Source: Haliotis asinina
Lineage: Eukaryota > Mollusca > Gastropoda > Lepetellida > Haliotidae
Length of the DNA: 64,000 bases
Assembly: GCF_037392515.1 (NCBI RefSeq)
Contig: NC_090288.1
Span: forward strand, 54,917,673-54,981,672
Direction: 5' to 3'
Under the pieces are notes generated by a model. That model had not been told where the DNA came from and did no database searches. It worked only from the letters and a program-made list of their open reading frames with translations. The position numbers were made by a program, and so were the translations under genes. Position 1 is the first letter of the stretch, and the number at the start of each line of letters is the position of its first letter. Shown here piece by piece: positions 1-14,600 of the stretch.

Positions 1-555
1 GGAGACCGGATGACGTGCGTCTCGCAGAAATAACTGCGATAGAGACGAAATGAAATATTCAATCTAAAATATACCGTTGCCATGGTAACTGCGAAGGTTG
101 TTTCACTTCAGATATAAACAATTTATTCTTGTTGTGTAGCATATTGCTCACCAGTCAATCACTTTCAGCTGATCACGTTCATTGACATGTATATTTCATT
201 ATGTAAATGCATTTAGGTTGAAATAGACATGGTGTCCTATCTACGTCATACAAATTACATATACCTGCACAGGTGTTCAATTATATATAAGAATATGTAA
301 ATAAAAGATACACAATAGGTTATCATCTGATCTCCCACCCGTCCATCCATCCTACCTACCCCGGAGGCACACACTTGTATCTTTAGTGAAATTTGTAATG
401 TTTATTTGTTATGCGAGTACCACATTCGGCCATATTTGAGATTATATTTTCAGTGATATTTCTGAAAAGTGGATAAACATAGGGACCGTTCATAATTTAT
501 GACTAGGTGATGTGATGATGATTTTTTTGTGAGGAGCATGTACAATGCATTATAA
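1..555. other. Intergenic, nothing recognised
   Basis: AT-rich non-coding sequence. No long open frame, no splice-bounded exon and no repeat family was recognised. Confidence 0.5.
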
Positions 556-784
556 GTGCCACCCCACTCTCCACACTCCACACTCCACACCCCACACGCC
601 ACACCCTACACCCCACATCCCACACTCCACACCCCGCACCCCACGTTCCACACCCCACACCCCACACCCCGCACCCCAAGTTCCACACCCCGCATCACAC
701 ACCCCACACCCCACACCCCACACCCCACACCCCGCACTCCGCACCCCGCACCCCGCACCCCGCACCCCGCACCCCGCACCCTCC
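556..784. repeat. Heptamer-based C-rich minisatellite (CACACCC/CGCACCC)
   Basis: About 230 bp of imperfect head-to-tail 7-bp units, mainly CACACCC, with CGCACCC variants dominating the right end (about 724-780) and some CACACTC/CACGTTC units to the left. The plus strand has almost no G outside CG. The minus strand is therefore runs of three to four G separated by TGTG or TGCG, a pattern able to form G-quadruplexes. Open frames through it (Pro-His-Thr repeats) are a product of the repeat, not a gene. Confidence 0.9.
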
Positions 785-794
785 TCCTTGCATG

Positions 795-935
795 TCATGT
801 AAAACCAGTGGCGACCACAGGCCCTTGTGTCATTGCGAGGATCAAAGATTCTTCTTAAAAATATGAAAATAATGAGATAAGCCCCCATACTTGAAATGCT
901 TCACAGTACAATATATCCAGACAAGGCCGGACCCT
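795..935 (+). repeat. Dispersed repeat, copy 1 (inverted partner at 3578-3722)
   Basis: The segment matches the reverse complement of 3578-3722 over about 140 bp. Shared landmarks are gtgtcattgc, aaagattctt and the stretch acttgaaatgcttcacagta followed by caatatat. Divergence is moderate with small indels, as expected for two old copies of one interspersed family. Nothing coding was recognised. Confidence 0.7.
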
Positions 936-2069
936 TCGGTGTAACCCACCCTAAACTAAATGATCTTGATACAAGTGACGGACGACAATCAGGACGATAA
1001 GGCCGGATAAAGAGTGTGTGGTCAAAGCAAGCTCTCTCATTGGTCGACGCTTGCTATCGTCTGCTATTTGTGTCAAGATCTGTTAGTCGAGGGTCACAAT
1101 CGGCTTTCAACCCAGGTTACACGCCACCAAACGTTTTCCCATAGACTTCTATAGTAACTCTGTATTTTTAAAAAAAATGTCAAGGCTATCAACAACCATT
1201 CCATGTACATAGGTGTACAGTCTGGCCTTTAAACAACAATAAAAATACGAATTCTGTCCAACTTCTCCGTCGATTTTTCCAAGCACAGGAAGCGGAACAC
1301 ACCAACCCTCCATTCCACACCAAATGTCATCTACATGAAAATATCAGTGCACACATAAGCATAAGTCATAGTGATAAAACATGACAGCACTGATGATAAA
1401 ACATGACAGCACTGAATACTTAAAATTGTGGTCAGTTTTAATTACTGGACACAGAAACATAAACATCTAAAACCCATAAAGGTCTTACACTATTTCATCC
1501 CATCACAGCTGTCACAGGCCTGTGTCCGTTTGAGTTGTTTGCGGTCCTCGCTTGGAGAGCATGTGATTCTGATTTAGTGTCGTGGAACCTCCACCCTTAG
1601 TAGCAATGCCCAAAGTAATGGCAGATAACCCATTCTGACCTGAGTCAGTGAGTGCTGAAACCCTGGCCATGAAGGTACCCTCAGTTTAGACTGATTTGAA
1701 GCAAATCTCTTCTTCCAAGATGGGAAATAGCACGTGCACTACAGACTATAATAAATGGAAGAGGTGTAACAGCTATGTTTAGAGCTAGACTTGGTGTAAT
1801 GATTTTGTTATGCTGAAATACATGTGTGAAAAAATGATTTGTTGGTAACAGTAAGTGATTACACTAATGAAACTTGTCTTATCTTAAAGAATAAAGTATA
1901 TACCTAATACATCATACCTTAAGATATTTTTTTCATGTGACAAAGACATTTGTAAAACAGATTTAAAATGGGTGACTTTGACATGTGGTCTGCATTTTCA
2001 TCAATTTCAAGAGTTACCTCTCTTTGAAACGTAAACCTCCTTGCTAATGCTAATCTGTGTGAGTTTTGT
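936..2069. other. Intergenic, nothing recognised
   Basis: No gene signal. A 22-bp direct duplication containing ataaaacatgacagcactg lies around 1372-1415. Confidence 0.5.
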
Positions 2070-2623
2070 CGTTACACACCACCACTGGGTCTAACAAAAC
2101 CTAGTAGAAGGTCACGTCAGATAACCTTTGAGCGACCAATGACCGTCCAATCAATCGCGAGACGGTTAAATAGATTTAACCAATCAGACAACGGCTACTA
2201 CTTAAGGATCGGAGGGTCTGTCAAAATATTCAGGTCACTGACACAGATCTCTCCACAAACAAAAATCCGCATATAACACAGTTATTCGACCTGCAGTACA
2301 TACGCTTTGGGGTTTCTGTTGACATGGTTACCCTTAGCTAATATTTTCGCAAGGTAACATCCTTGAATATTGCCAAAACATTATTTTCAGCGACTGTTTA
2401 CTCACCGTTGTCATGGTTGTACGTACGCCGTGTGCATCACCCGGAAGCGAGCGTACGCTAAATAGCATTCGGAATCGTTCGGGTACGAACGTTTTTTAAA
2501 TAAAAAGTTCAAAAGGTATGTGCGTATGTACACTTTCGCGATTTGGTAAGCTGTGTTCTGATTGGTCAGTCTCAAAGGTGACCTCCTATAAGGTTTTGTT
2601 AGACTCAGTAGTGGAGTGTAACG
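2070..2623. mobile_element. Candidate foldback / MITE-like element with inverted arms
   Basis: The arm at 2070-2160 matches the reverse complement of 2535-2623. Shared blocks in order are cgttacac, gtctaacaaaacct, aggtcac, cctttgag, gaccaat and aatcgcga. The arms face each other across about 375 bp of unrelated sequence with no coding potential. This fits a non-autonomous element with long terminal inverted repeats, or two inverted copies of one dispersed repeat. No clear target-site duplication was found, so the class is unresolved. Confidence 0.5.
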
Positions 2624-3577
2624 AAAAGTACTGAGGATAAGTTTACTTAGACTGGAAATTTTAAGTCTAGAAAAGTGAGACAATTTGTGAATGAAACGAA
2701 ATGGGAAATTCCCAATGCAAAAATATTTATAAAATATCAGTTTTTGCCTGTTAAGAGCCAAGGCCCGTCTGTCTTAATACTTCAACCACAGCATTTAATT
2801 TCTTATGAGTCAAACTTGTACACAAATATTTGATACTTGTTTTAAGGTTATTATTTAATCAATGTGACAACAAGAATCATCAGAAGATGACTATCCCACA
2901 AGTTCCACTTAAATCCTAATTAAAGCTCTTTCTTCTAAACAGATTGACGACGGTATCATCATGACAACCACTGATGACTGCAACATCAAAATGTACTTTA
3001 GCTCACTCCACATACAACTATACAACAAATATGATCCAAACATATTTTCCACTAAGTGTCTTTAACACTTCCCCTTTAAATTTGTAGTGTGTAAGAACAT
3101 TAATGGATGTTCTTGAACAATTCATCCATTTCCGCTTACTTTTTCTCCACTATTTTGCTGTTTACAAAATCACTATGAACACCCTTGACCTTAATTTTTT
3201 CCCCACAAATCAGCATTGATAAGGACTCATTTGTGATTTAAAGATTTCATTTTTCTCGTCGAAAGTGAATATGCTATTTACGGTTGTTTTTTTCTGTTTT
3301 GTTTGTTTGTTTTGATCCTGATGGTGCTTTATTTTGGTAGAATTTTTCACATGACAACTATAGACAATAAAAATCCATAAAGAATATGTTATCTGTATGA
3401 GATAATGCCTCTTTTCTTATAACAAAATCACATGTTTAGAAAAATCATTGAACATAACTACTTGTAAAAATAACAATCAAGAACTGATATAGGTGTCAAG
3501 AGTGGTGATCAATAGGTCAATCACCCATGATCATGTTTATGTGAAGTTTTAACCGATTGCATGCGATGGTAGCGTAC
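2624..3577. other. Intergenic, nothing recognised
   Basis: AT-rich sequence without a supported gene. The open frame through 2411-2761 overlaps the foldback arm and resembles no family I know. Confidence 0.5.
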
Positions 3578-3722
3578 CCATTGGCAAGTCCGGTCTTCTC
3601 GAGATATATTGTACTGTGAAGCATTTCAAGTAGGGGGTCATCTCAATTTTTTTTTAAATTTTCAAAAAGAATCTTTAATCCTTGCAATGACACGATGGCT
3701 TGTGGTGACGACCCCTTAGTAC
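3578..3722 (-). repeat. Dispersed repeat, copy 2 (inverted relative to 795-935)
   Basis: Reverse-complement counterpart of copy 1, containing tactgtgaagcatttcaagt and gcaatgacac. It has a longer T-run than copy 1 at 3649-3657. Confidence 0.7.
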
Positions 3723-4139
3723 TTGTGTACAAAACTGATAACACCCACCCTAGTGTAATACCGCTTGACGTATGACGTCAAAATGGTTCAAAGTTGTGAC
3801 GTCACAATGCTAATGCAGATGTCGCAATTTTACTAGCCCTTGTTTGACTTGCGGAAAGCTGAGAGTGATCACACTGTAGGGAATTTTCGCGGCAGTTTCT
3901 GTCAATTTATGTTGGCGAGTAATAAATAGAATACTAAACTCGCTTCCGTGAAGTATCATTTTTATAAAACTCGTTAAAGATTTGGTATCAAACAAGCGAA
4001 AGCATAAAAACATAAACATAAACATAAAAATGGTATTACACGGAAGGTCGTTTAGTATGCTCTATGTATGCATATTTCCTAAAAAGAACATATTTATTTC
4101 ATAGAAATCTGTCGCTGGGTAGGTTCTTAACTGGTTTGG
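3723..4139. other. Intergenic, nothing recognised
   Basis: No gene or repeat recognised. Several tgacgtca-like palindromes occur at 3768-3805 (gtatgacgtcaaaatgg, tgacgtcacaatg), but there is no transcription unit to attach them to. Confidence 0.4.
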
Positions 4140-4350
4140 GGCCGTGAGGTATATAAGTGGTTAAAACGTTCGCTCTTTATGTTGAAGACCCAGATGCGAT
4201 TTCCCACAAAAGTACAATGTATGAAGGCAATTAATTACGACTGTCGTAACGCTATGATCGCTCCGAGGAACAGGGCCCTGGTGTCTCCCGCCAAGATATT
4301 GCTGGAAGATTGCTGAAAGAAACGTGAAACCATACTCCCTCACTCACTCT
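4140..4350 (+). mobile_element. SINE-B (tRNA-derived) copy interrupted by a half foldback repeat
   Basis: The tRNA-like head is at about 4150-4215 (gtggttaaaacgttcgct, then a degenerate B box) and the typical tail at 4285-4350 (ggtgtctcccgccaagatat, ending in cactcactc). Between them, at about 4236-4282, sits gtcgtaacgctatgatcgct with gaggaacagggccc, which matches one arm of the small foldback repeat at 34016-34128. The structure is a SINE carrying a fragment of another repeat. Confidence 0.65.
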
Positions 4351-5647
4351 TAGCTCGTTCCAAGTACAATGTGTTCGCATACACTTCGACTGTGTTAAAT
4401 ATATATGTGTGTTATGCAGGGAATTATATTCACTTAACCTTTGCCTGTGACTTACAGAGAAATTCTTTCCGCGCGATAAGGCAACGATAAACAGCTGACG
4501 ATTGTAAATTGCCATTTGACATATATCGCGGTGGTCGCCCTTACACGCCCGGCTGCGCACTGCACGTGTTGTAGCCTGGGGATATAGAGACGGCACCCAG
4601 TTTGTACGCACTCTTTGACCTTGGGCGGGGTTGAGTTCTGTGGAGAACTAAATCATTAAAATTCATACGCGTGAGAAAGTAAGTCGACCTAGGCGGAGAG
4701 TTTTAGGATCGTAATGCAGCGTGCCTGGAAACTGAACGTATAAAACAGTTAAAGATAAGACATTAACGTTTCCACGTTGGATGGATTGGACGTAGTGGCA
4801 GGCTACGTGGGTAGCGACATATTCAGACGTCGCTCATGTCAAAATTATATATTTTATATGAGTGAAGAATGACACACGTTGTCCGATAGATTTACTTTTT
4901 TGGGCAAAACGCGAAAGCGATTTAAACGTTTTTGTCATTAGCGACAGCTGTTTAATGGAGAGTAATGAGCTCTCTTTACAGCCTGAGAAGGTCACAAGCT
5001 CAACCTTCTTTGTTGACAGATGGCGTCTTGTCATAGTGATGTGTATTCTTACACCACAAAGGGTCATCTTTACCATTACATGTATCCTTCGATAAAACTA
5101 TGGCCAGTTAGGTGCCTTCAACGTCAAATATCACATTGACACCGAGTTCCCCTTTATAATTCCCGCTATGAAATATTGCTAAGGAGTGTTTTGTTTCAAC
5201 AAAAAGTTGGGTTTGAAATTCCTTGCTTCAACAGCTGGTAGTTTGTAAGAACATTTTTTTCGGAGATGATTGTTTGAAAACAACTAGTCTGGTCTCGATT
5301 CACTGAGGTTTACCGTTAGATAACTAACACTAATCACTGATCACAGAGTCTGGTTAAAACACCTAATTGAAGGGTTATTTATTAATTATATAAATCTCTT
5401 TTTAATTGGAAAGTAACCACACAATGCTTCTGCTTATAATTCCCATGTGTGTGTGTAGGGCATCTGTTCATAATTTTAAACATATCATGCTGCATATGTT
5501 TATAAGGTTAAACTGTTCATATCATATCAGTTACTAAGATGAAGCTACTCCTATTGCATCTGTTCATATTACGCCTATTTAAAAGTATAACTGGTCAAAT
5601 TGAAACTCTCTCATAGGTACATACCTCAGACGACATATATATATATA
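4351..5647. other. Intergenic left flank of the 49-bp array
   Basis: No gene recognised. Just before the array, 5618-5640 reads acatacctcagacgacat followed by a TA run. This resembles the 28-bp repeat found on the far side of the array (tacctccctcagacgacac), so the left boundary keeps a fragment of the related unit. Confidence 0.5.
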
Positions 5648-8600
5648 CATCCTCCAGGAGACACCCACATCCATATCTCACTCACACGCACACATACCTC
5701 CTCCAGGAGACACCCACATCCATATCTCATTCACACGCACACATACCTCCTCCAGGAGACACCCACATCGATATCTCACTCACACGCATATAAACCTCCT
5801 CCAGGAGACACCCACATCGATATCTCACTCACACGCACACAAACCTCCTCCAGGAGACACCCACATCGATATCTCACTCCCACGCATATAAACCTCCTCC
5901 AGGAGACACCCACATCGATATCTCACTCCCACGCATATAAACCTCCTCCATGAGACACCCACATCCATATCTCATTCACACGCATATATACCTCCTCCCG
6001 GAGACACCCACATCGATATCTAACTCCCACGCATATAAACCTCCTCCAGGAGACACCCACATCGATATCTCACTCACACGCATATATACCTCCTCCAGGA
6101 GACACCCACATCGATATCTCACTCACACGCACACATACCTTCTCCAGGAGACACCCACATCCATATCTCACTCACACGCACACATACCTCCTCCAGGAGA
6201 CACCCACATCGATATCTCAGTAACACGCACACATACCTCCTCCAGGAGACACCCACATCGATATCTCACTCACACGTACACATACCTCCTCCAGGAGACA
6301 CCCACATCGATATCTCACTCACACGTACACATACCTCCTCCAGGAGACACCCACATCCATATCTCATTCACACGCACACATACCTCCTCCCGGAGACACC
6401 CACATCGATATCTCACTCACACGCATATATGCCCCCTCCATGGGACACCCACATCGACATCTCACTCACACGCACACATACCTCCTCCAGGAGACACCCA
6501 CATCGATATCTCACTCACACGCACACATACCTCCTCCACGAGACACCCACATCCACATCTCATTCACACGCACACATACCTCCTCAAGAAGACACCCACA
6601 TCGATATCTCACTCACACGTACACATACCTCCTCCAGGAGACACCCACATCGATATCTCATTCACACGCATACATACCTCCTCCAGGAGACACCCACATC
6701 GATATCTCACTCCCACGCATATAAACCTCTTCCAGGAGACACCCACATCGATATCTCACTCACACGCATACATACCTCCTCCAGGAGACACCCACATCGA
6801 TTCCTCACTCACACGCACACTTACCTCCTCCAGGAGACACCCACATCCATATCTCATTCACACGCATATATACCTCCTCCATGAGACACCCACACCAATA
6901 TCTCACTCACACGCACACATAACTCCTCCATGAGACACCCACATCGATATCTCATTCACACGCACGCATACCTCCTCCAGGAGACACCCACATCGATATC
7001 TCACTCCCACGCATATAAACCTCCTCCAGGAGACACCCACATCGACATCTCACTCACACGCATATATACCTCCTCCATGGGACACCCACATCGATATCTC
7101 ACTCACACGCACACATACCTCCTCCAGGAGACACCCACATAGATATCTCACTCACACGCACACATACCTCCTCCAGGAGACACCCACATCGATATCTCAG
7201 TAACACGCACACATACCTCTTCCAGGAGACACCCACATCGATATCTCACTCACACGTACACATACCTCCTCCAGGAGACACCCACATCGATATCTCACTC
7301 ACACGCATACATACCTCCTCCAGGAGACACCCACATCGATACCTCACTCACACGCACACATACCTCCTCCAGGAGACACCCACATCCATATCTCATTCAC
7401 ACGCATATAAACCTCCTCCATGAGACACCAACACCAATATCTCACTCACACGCACACATACCTCCTCCAGGAGACACCCACATCGATATCTCACCCACAC
7501 GTACACATACCTCCTCCAGGAGACACCCACATCGATATCTCACTCACACTCATATAAACCACCTCCAGGAGACACCCACATCGATATCTCACTCCCACGC
7601 ATATAAACCTCCTCCATGAGACACCCACATCGATATCTCATTCACACGCACGCATACCTCCTCCAGGAGACACCCACATCGATATCTCACTCCCACGCAT
7701 ATAAACCTCCTCCAGGAGACACCCACATCGATATCTCACTCACACGCATATATACCTCCTCCATGGGACACCCACATCGATATCTCACTCACACGCACAC
7801 ATACCTCCTCCAGGAGACACCCACATAGATATCTCACTCACACGTACACATACCTACTCCAGGAGACACCCACATCGATATCTCACTCACACGTACACAT
7901 ACCTCCTCCAGGAGACACCCACATCGATATCTCACTCACACGTACACATACCTCCTCCAGGAGACACCCACATCGATATCTCATTCACACACACACATAC
8001 CTCCTCCCGGAGACACCCACATCGATATCTCACTCACACGCATATTTACCCCCTCCATGGGACACCCACATCGATATCTCAGTAACACGCACACATGCCT
8101 CCTCCAGGAGACACCCACATAGATATCTCACTCACACGCACACATACCTCCTCCACGAGACACCCACATCGATATCTCATTCACACGCACACATACCTCC
8201 TCAAGAAGACACCCACATCGATATCTCACTCACACGTACACATACCTCCTCCAGGAGACACCCACATCGATATCTCATTCACACGCATACATACCTCCTC
8301 CAGGAGACACCCACATCGATATCTCATTCATACGCATATAAACCTCCTCCAGGAGACACCCACATCGATATCTCACTCACACGCATACATACCTCCTCCA
8401 GGAGACACCCACATCGATACCTCACTCACACGCACACTTACCTCCTCCAGGAGACACCCACATCCACATCTCATTCACGCATATATACCTCCTCCATGAG
8501 ACACCCACACCAATATCTCACTCACACGCACACATACCTCCTCCAGGAGACACCCACATCGATATCTCATTCACACGCATACATACCTCCTCCAGGAGAC

Positions 8601-11600
8601 ACCCACATCGATATCTCATTCACACGCATATAAACCTCCTCCAGGAGACACCCACATCGATATCTCACTCACACGCATACATACCTCCTCCAGGAGACAC
8701 CCACATCGATACCTCACTCACACGCACACTTACCTCCTCCAGGAGACACCCACATCCATATCTCATTCACGCATATATACCTCCTCCATGAGACACCCAC
8801 ACCAATATCTCACTCACACGCACACATACCTCCTCCAGGAGACACCCACATCGATATCTCACCCACACGTACACATACCTCCTCCAGGAGACACCAACAT
8901 CGATGTCTCACTCACACTCATATAAACCACCTCCATGAGACACCCACATCGATATCTCACTCACACGCATATAAACTTCCTCCAGGAGACACCCAAATCA
9001 ATATCTTACTCACACGCGTATAAATCTCCTCCAGGAAGCACTCACATCGATATCTCACTCACACGCACACATACCTCCTCCAGGAGACACCCACATCGAT
9101 ATCTCACTCACACGCACACATAAATCCTCCAGGAGACACCCACATCGATATCTCACTCACACGCATATATACCTCCTCCAGGAGACACCCACATCGAAAT
9201 CTCACTTACACGCATATATACCTCCTACATGACACACCCACATCGATATCTCACTCACACGTACACATACCTCGTCCAGGAGACACCCACATCCATATCT
9301 CACTCACACTCATATAAACCACCTCCATGAGACACCCACATCGATATCTCACTCACACGCACATATACCTCGTCCAGGAGACACCCACATCGATATCTCA
9401 CTCACACGCACACATACCTCCTCCAGGAGACTCCCACATCGATATCTCACTCACACGCATATATACCTCCTCCAGGTGACACCAACATCGATATCTCACT
9501 CACACGCACACATACCTCCTCCAGGAGACACCCACATCGATGTCTCATTCACACACACACATACCTCCTCCCGGAGACACCCACATCGATATCTCACTCA
9601 CACGCATATTTACCCCCTCCATGGGACACCCACATCGATATCTCAGTAACACGCACACATGCCTCCTCCAGGAGACACCCACATAGATATCTCACTCACA
9701 CGCACACATACCTCCTCCACGAGACACCCACATCGATATCTCATTCACACGCACACATACCTCCTCAAGAAGACACCCACATCGATATCTCACTCACACG
9801 TACACATACCTCCTCCAGGAGACACCCACATCGATATCTCATTCACACGCATACATACCTCCTCCAGGAGACACCCACATCGATATCTCACTCACACGCA
9901 TATAAACCTCCTCCAGGAGACACCCACATCGATATCTCACTCACACGCATACATACCTCCTCCAGGAGACACCCACATCGATACCTCACTCACACGCACA
10001 CTTACCTCCTCCAGGAGACACCCACATCGATATCTCATTCACTCATATATACCTCCTCCATGAGACACCCACACCAATATCTCACTCACACGCACACATA
10101 CCTCCTCCAGGAGACACCCACATCGATATCTCACCCACACGTACACATACCTCCTCCAGGAGACACCCACATCGATATCTCACTCACACTCATATAAACC
10201 ACCTCCATGAGACACCCACATCGATATCTCACTCACACGCATATAAACTTCCTCCAGGAGACACCCAAATCAATATCTCACTCACACGCATATAAACCTC
10301 CTCCAGGAAGCACTCACATCGATATCTCACTCACACGCACACATACCTCCTCCAGGAGACACCCACATCGATATCTCACTCACACGCACACACACCTCCT
10401 CCAGGAGACACCCACATAGATATCTCACTCACACGCATATATACCTCCTCCATGACACACCCACATCGATATCTCACTCACACGCATATATACCTCCTCC
10501 AGGAGACACCTACATCGATATCTCACTCACACGCACACATACCTCCTCCATGACACACCCACATCGATATCTCACTCACACGCACACATACCTCGTCCAG
10601 GAGACACCCACATCCATATCTCACTCACACTCATATATACCACCTCCATGAGACACCCACATCGATATCTCACTCACACGCACACATACCTCCTCCAGGA
10701 GACACCCACATCGATATCTCACTCACACGCACACATACCTCCTCCAGGAGACACCCACATCGATATCTCACTCACACGCACACATACCTCCTCCAGGAGA
10801 CACCCACATCGATATCTCACTCACACGCACACATACCTCCTCCAGGAGACACCCACATAGATATCTCACTCACACGCACACATACCTCCTCCACGAGACA
10901 CCCACATCGATGTCTCATTCACACGCACACATACCTCCTCAAGAAGACACCCACATCGATATCTCACTCACACGTACACATACCTCCTCCAGGAGACACC
11001 CACATCGATATCTCATTCACACGCATACATACCTCCTCCACGAGACACCCACATCGATATCTCACTCCCACGCATATAAACCTCCTCCAGGAGACACCCA
11101 CATCGATATCTCACTCACACGCATACATACCTCCTCCAGGAGACACCCACATCGATACCTCACTCCCACGCATATAAACCTCTTCCAGGAGACACCCACA
11201 TCGATATCTCACTCACACCCATACATACCTCCTCCAGGAGACACCCACATCGATACCTCACTCACACGCACACTTACCTCCTCCAGGAGACACCCACATC
11301 CATATCTCATTCACACGCATATATACCTCCTCCATGAGACACCCACACCAATATCTCACTCACACGCACACATACCTCCTCCAGGAGACACCCACATAGA
11401 TATCTCACTCACACTCATATAAACCACCTCCATGAGACACCCACATCGATATCTCACTCCCACGCATATAAACCTCCTCCATGAGACACCCACATCGATA
11501 TCTCATTCACACGCACGCATACCTCCTCCAGGAGACACCCACATCGATATCTCACTCCCACGCATATAAACCTCCTCCAGGAGACACCCACATCGACATC

Positions 11601-14600
11601 TCACTCACACGCATATATACCTCCTCCATGGGACACCCACATCGATATCTCACTCACACGCACACATACCTCCTCCAGGAGACACCCACATAGACATCTC
11701 ACTCACACGCACACATACCTCCTCTAGGAGACACCCACATCGATATCTCAGTAACACGCACACATACCTCTTCCAGGAGACACCCACATCGATATCTCAC
11801 TCACACGTACACATACCTCCTCCAGGAGACACCCACATCGATATCTCACTCACACGCATACATACCTCCTCCAGGAGACACCCACATCGATACCTCACTC
11901 ACACGCACACATACCTCCTCCAGGAGACACCCACATCCATATCTCATTCACACGCATATAAACCTCCTCCATGAGACACCCACACCAATATCTCACTCAC
12001 ACGCACACATCTCAGTAACACGCACACATGCCTCCTCCAGGAGACACCCACATCCATATCTCATTCACACGCATATAAACCTCCTCCATGAGACACCCAC
12101 ACCAATATCTCACTCACACGCACACATCTCAGTAACACGCACACATGCCTCCTCCAGGAGACACCCACATAGATATCTCACTCACACGCACACATACCTC
12201 CTCCAGGAGACACCCACATCGATATCTCATTCACACGCACACATACCTCCTCAAGAAGACACCCACATCGATATCTCACTCACACGTACACATACCTCCT
12301 CCAGGAGACACCCACATCGATATCTCATTCACACGCATACATACCTCCTCCACGAGACACCCACATCGATATCTCATTCACACGCACGCATACCTCCTCC
12401 AGGAGACACCCACATCGATATCTCACTCACACGCATACATACCTCCTCCAGGAGACACCCACATCGATACCTCACTCACACGCACACTTACCTCCTCCAG
12501 GAGACACCCACATCCATATCTCATTCACGCATATATACCTCCTCCATGAAACACCCACACCAATATCTCACTCACACGCACACATACCTCCTCCAGGAGA
12601 CACCCACATCGATATCTCACCCACACGTACACATACCTCCTCCAGGAGACACCCACATCGATATCTCACTCACACTCATATAAACCACCTCCATGAGACA
12701 CCCACATCGATATCTCACTCACACGCATAAAAACTTCCTCCAGGAGACACCCAAATCAATATCTCACTCACACGCATATAAACCTCCTCCAGGAAGCACT
12801 CACATCGATATCTCACTCACACGCACACATACCTCCTCCAGGAGACACCCACATCGATATCTCACTCACACGCACACATACCTCCTCCAGGAGACACCCA
12901 CATAGATATCTCACTCACACGCATATATACCTCCTCCAGGAGACACCCACATCGATATCTCACTCACACGCACACATACCTCGTCCAGGAGACACCCACA
13001 TCGATATCTCACTCACACGCACACATACCTCGTCCAGGAGACACCCACATCCATATCTCACTCACACTCATATAAACCACCTCCATGAGACACCCACATC
13101 GATATCTCACTCACACGCACATATACCTCGTCCAGGAGACACCCACATCGATATCTCACTCACACGCACACATACCTCCTCCAGGAGACTCCCACAACGA
13201 TATCTCACTCACACGCATATATAACTCCTCCAGGTGACACCCACATCGATATCTCACTCACACGCACACATACCTCCTCCAGGAGACACCCACATCGATA
13301 TCTCATTCACACACACACATACCTCCTCCCGGAGACACCCACATCGATATCTCACTCACACGCATATTTACCCCCTCCATGGGACACCCACATCGATATC
13401 TCAGTAACACGCACACATGCCTCCTCCAGGAGACACCCACATAGATATCTCACTCACACGCACACATACCTCCTCCACGAGACACCCACATCGATATCTC
13501 ATTCACACGCACACATACCTCCTCAAGAAGACACCCACATCGATATCTCACTCACACGTACACATACCTCCTCCAGGAGACACCCACATCGATATCTCAT
13601 TCACACGCATACATACCTCCTCCAGGAGACACCCACATCGATATCTCATTCACACGCATATAAACCTCCTCCAGGAGACACCCACATCGATATCTCACTC
13701 ACACGCATACATACCTCCTCCAGGAGACACCCACATCGATACCTCACTCACACGCACACTTACCTCCTCCAGGAGACACCCACATCCATATCTCATTCAC
13801 GCATATATACCTCCTCCATGAGACACCCACACCAATATCTCACTCACACGCACACATACCTCCTCCAGGAGACACCCACATCGATATCTCACCCAAACGT
13901 ACACATACCTCCTCCAGGAGACACCCACATCGATATCTCACTCACACTCATGTAAACCACCTCCATGAGACACCCACATCGATATCTCACTCACACGCAT
14001 ATAAACTTCCTCCAGGAGACACCCAAATCAATATCTCACTCACACGCATATAAACCTCCTCCAGGAAGCACTCACATCGATATCTCACTCACACGCACAC
14101 ATACCTCCTCCAGGAGACACCCACATCGATATCTCACTCACACGCACACATACCTCCTCCAGGAGACACCCACATAGGTATCTCACTCACACGCATATAT
14201 ACCTCCTCCAGGAGACACCCACATCGATATCTCACTCACACGCATATATACCTCCTCCAGGAGACACCTACATCGATATCTCACTCACACGCATATATAC
14301 CTCCTCCATGACACACCCACATCGATATCTCACTCACACGCACACATACCTCGTCCAGGAGACACCCACATCCATATCTCACTCACACTCATATAAACCA
14401 CCTCCATGAGACACCCACATCGATATCTCACTCACACGCACATATACCTCGTCCAGGAGACACCCACATCGATATCTCACTCACACGCACACATACCTCC
14501 TCCAGGAGACTCCCACATCGATATCTCACTCACACGCATATATAACTCCTCCAGGTGACACCCACATCGATATCTCACTCACACGCACACATACCTCCTC

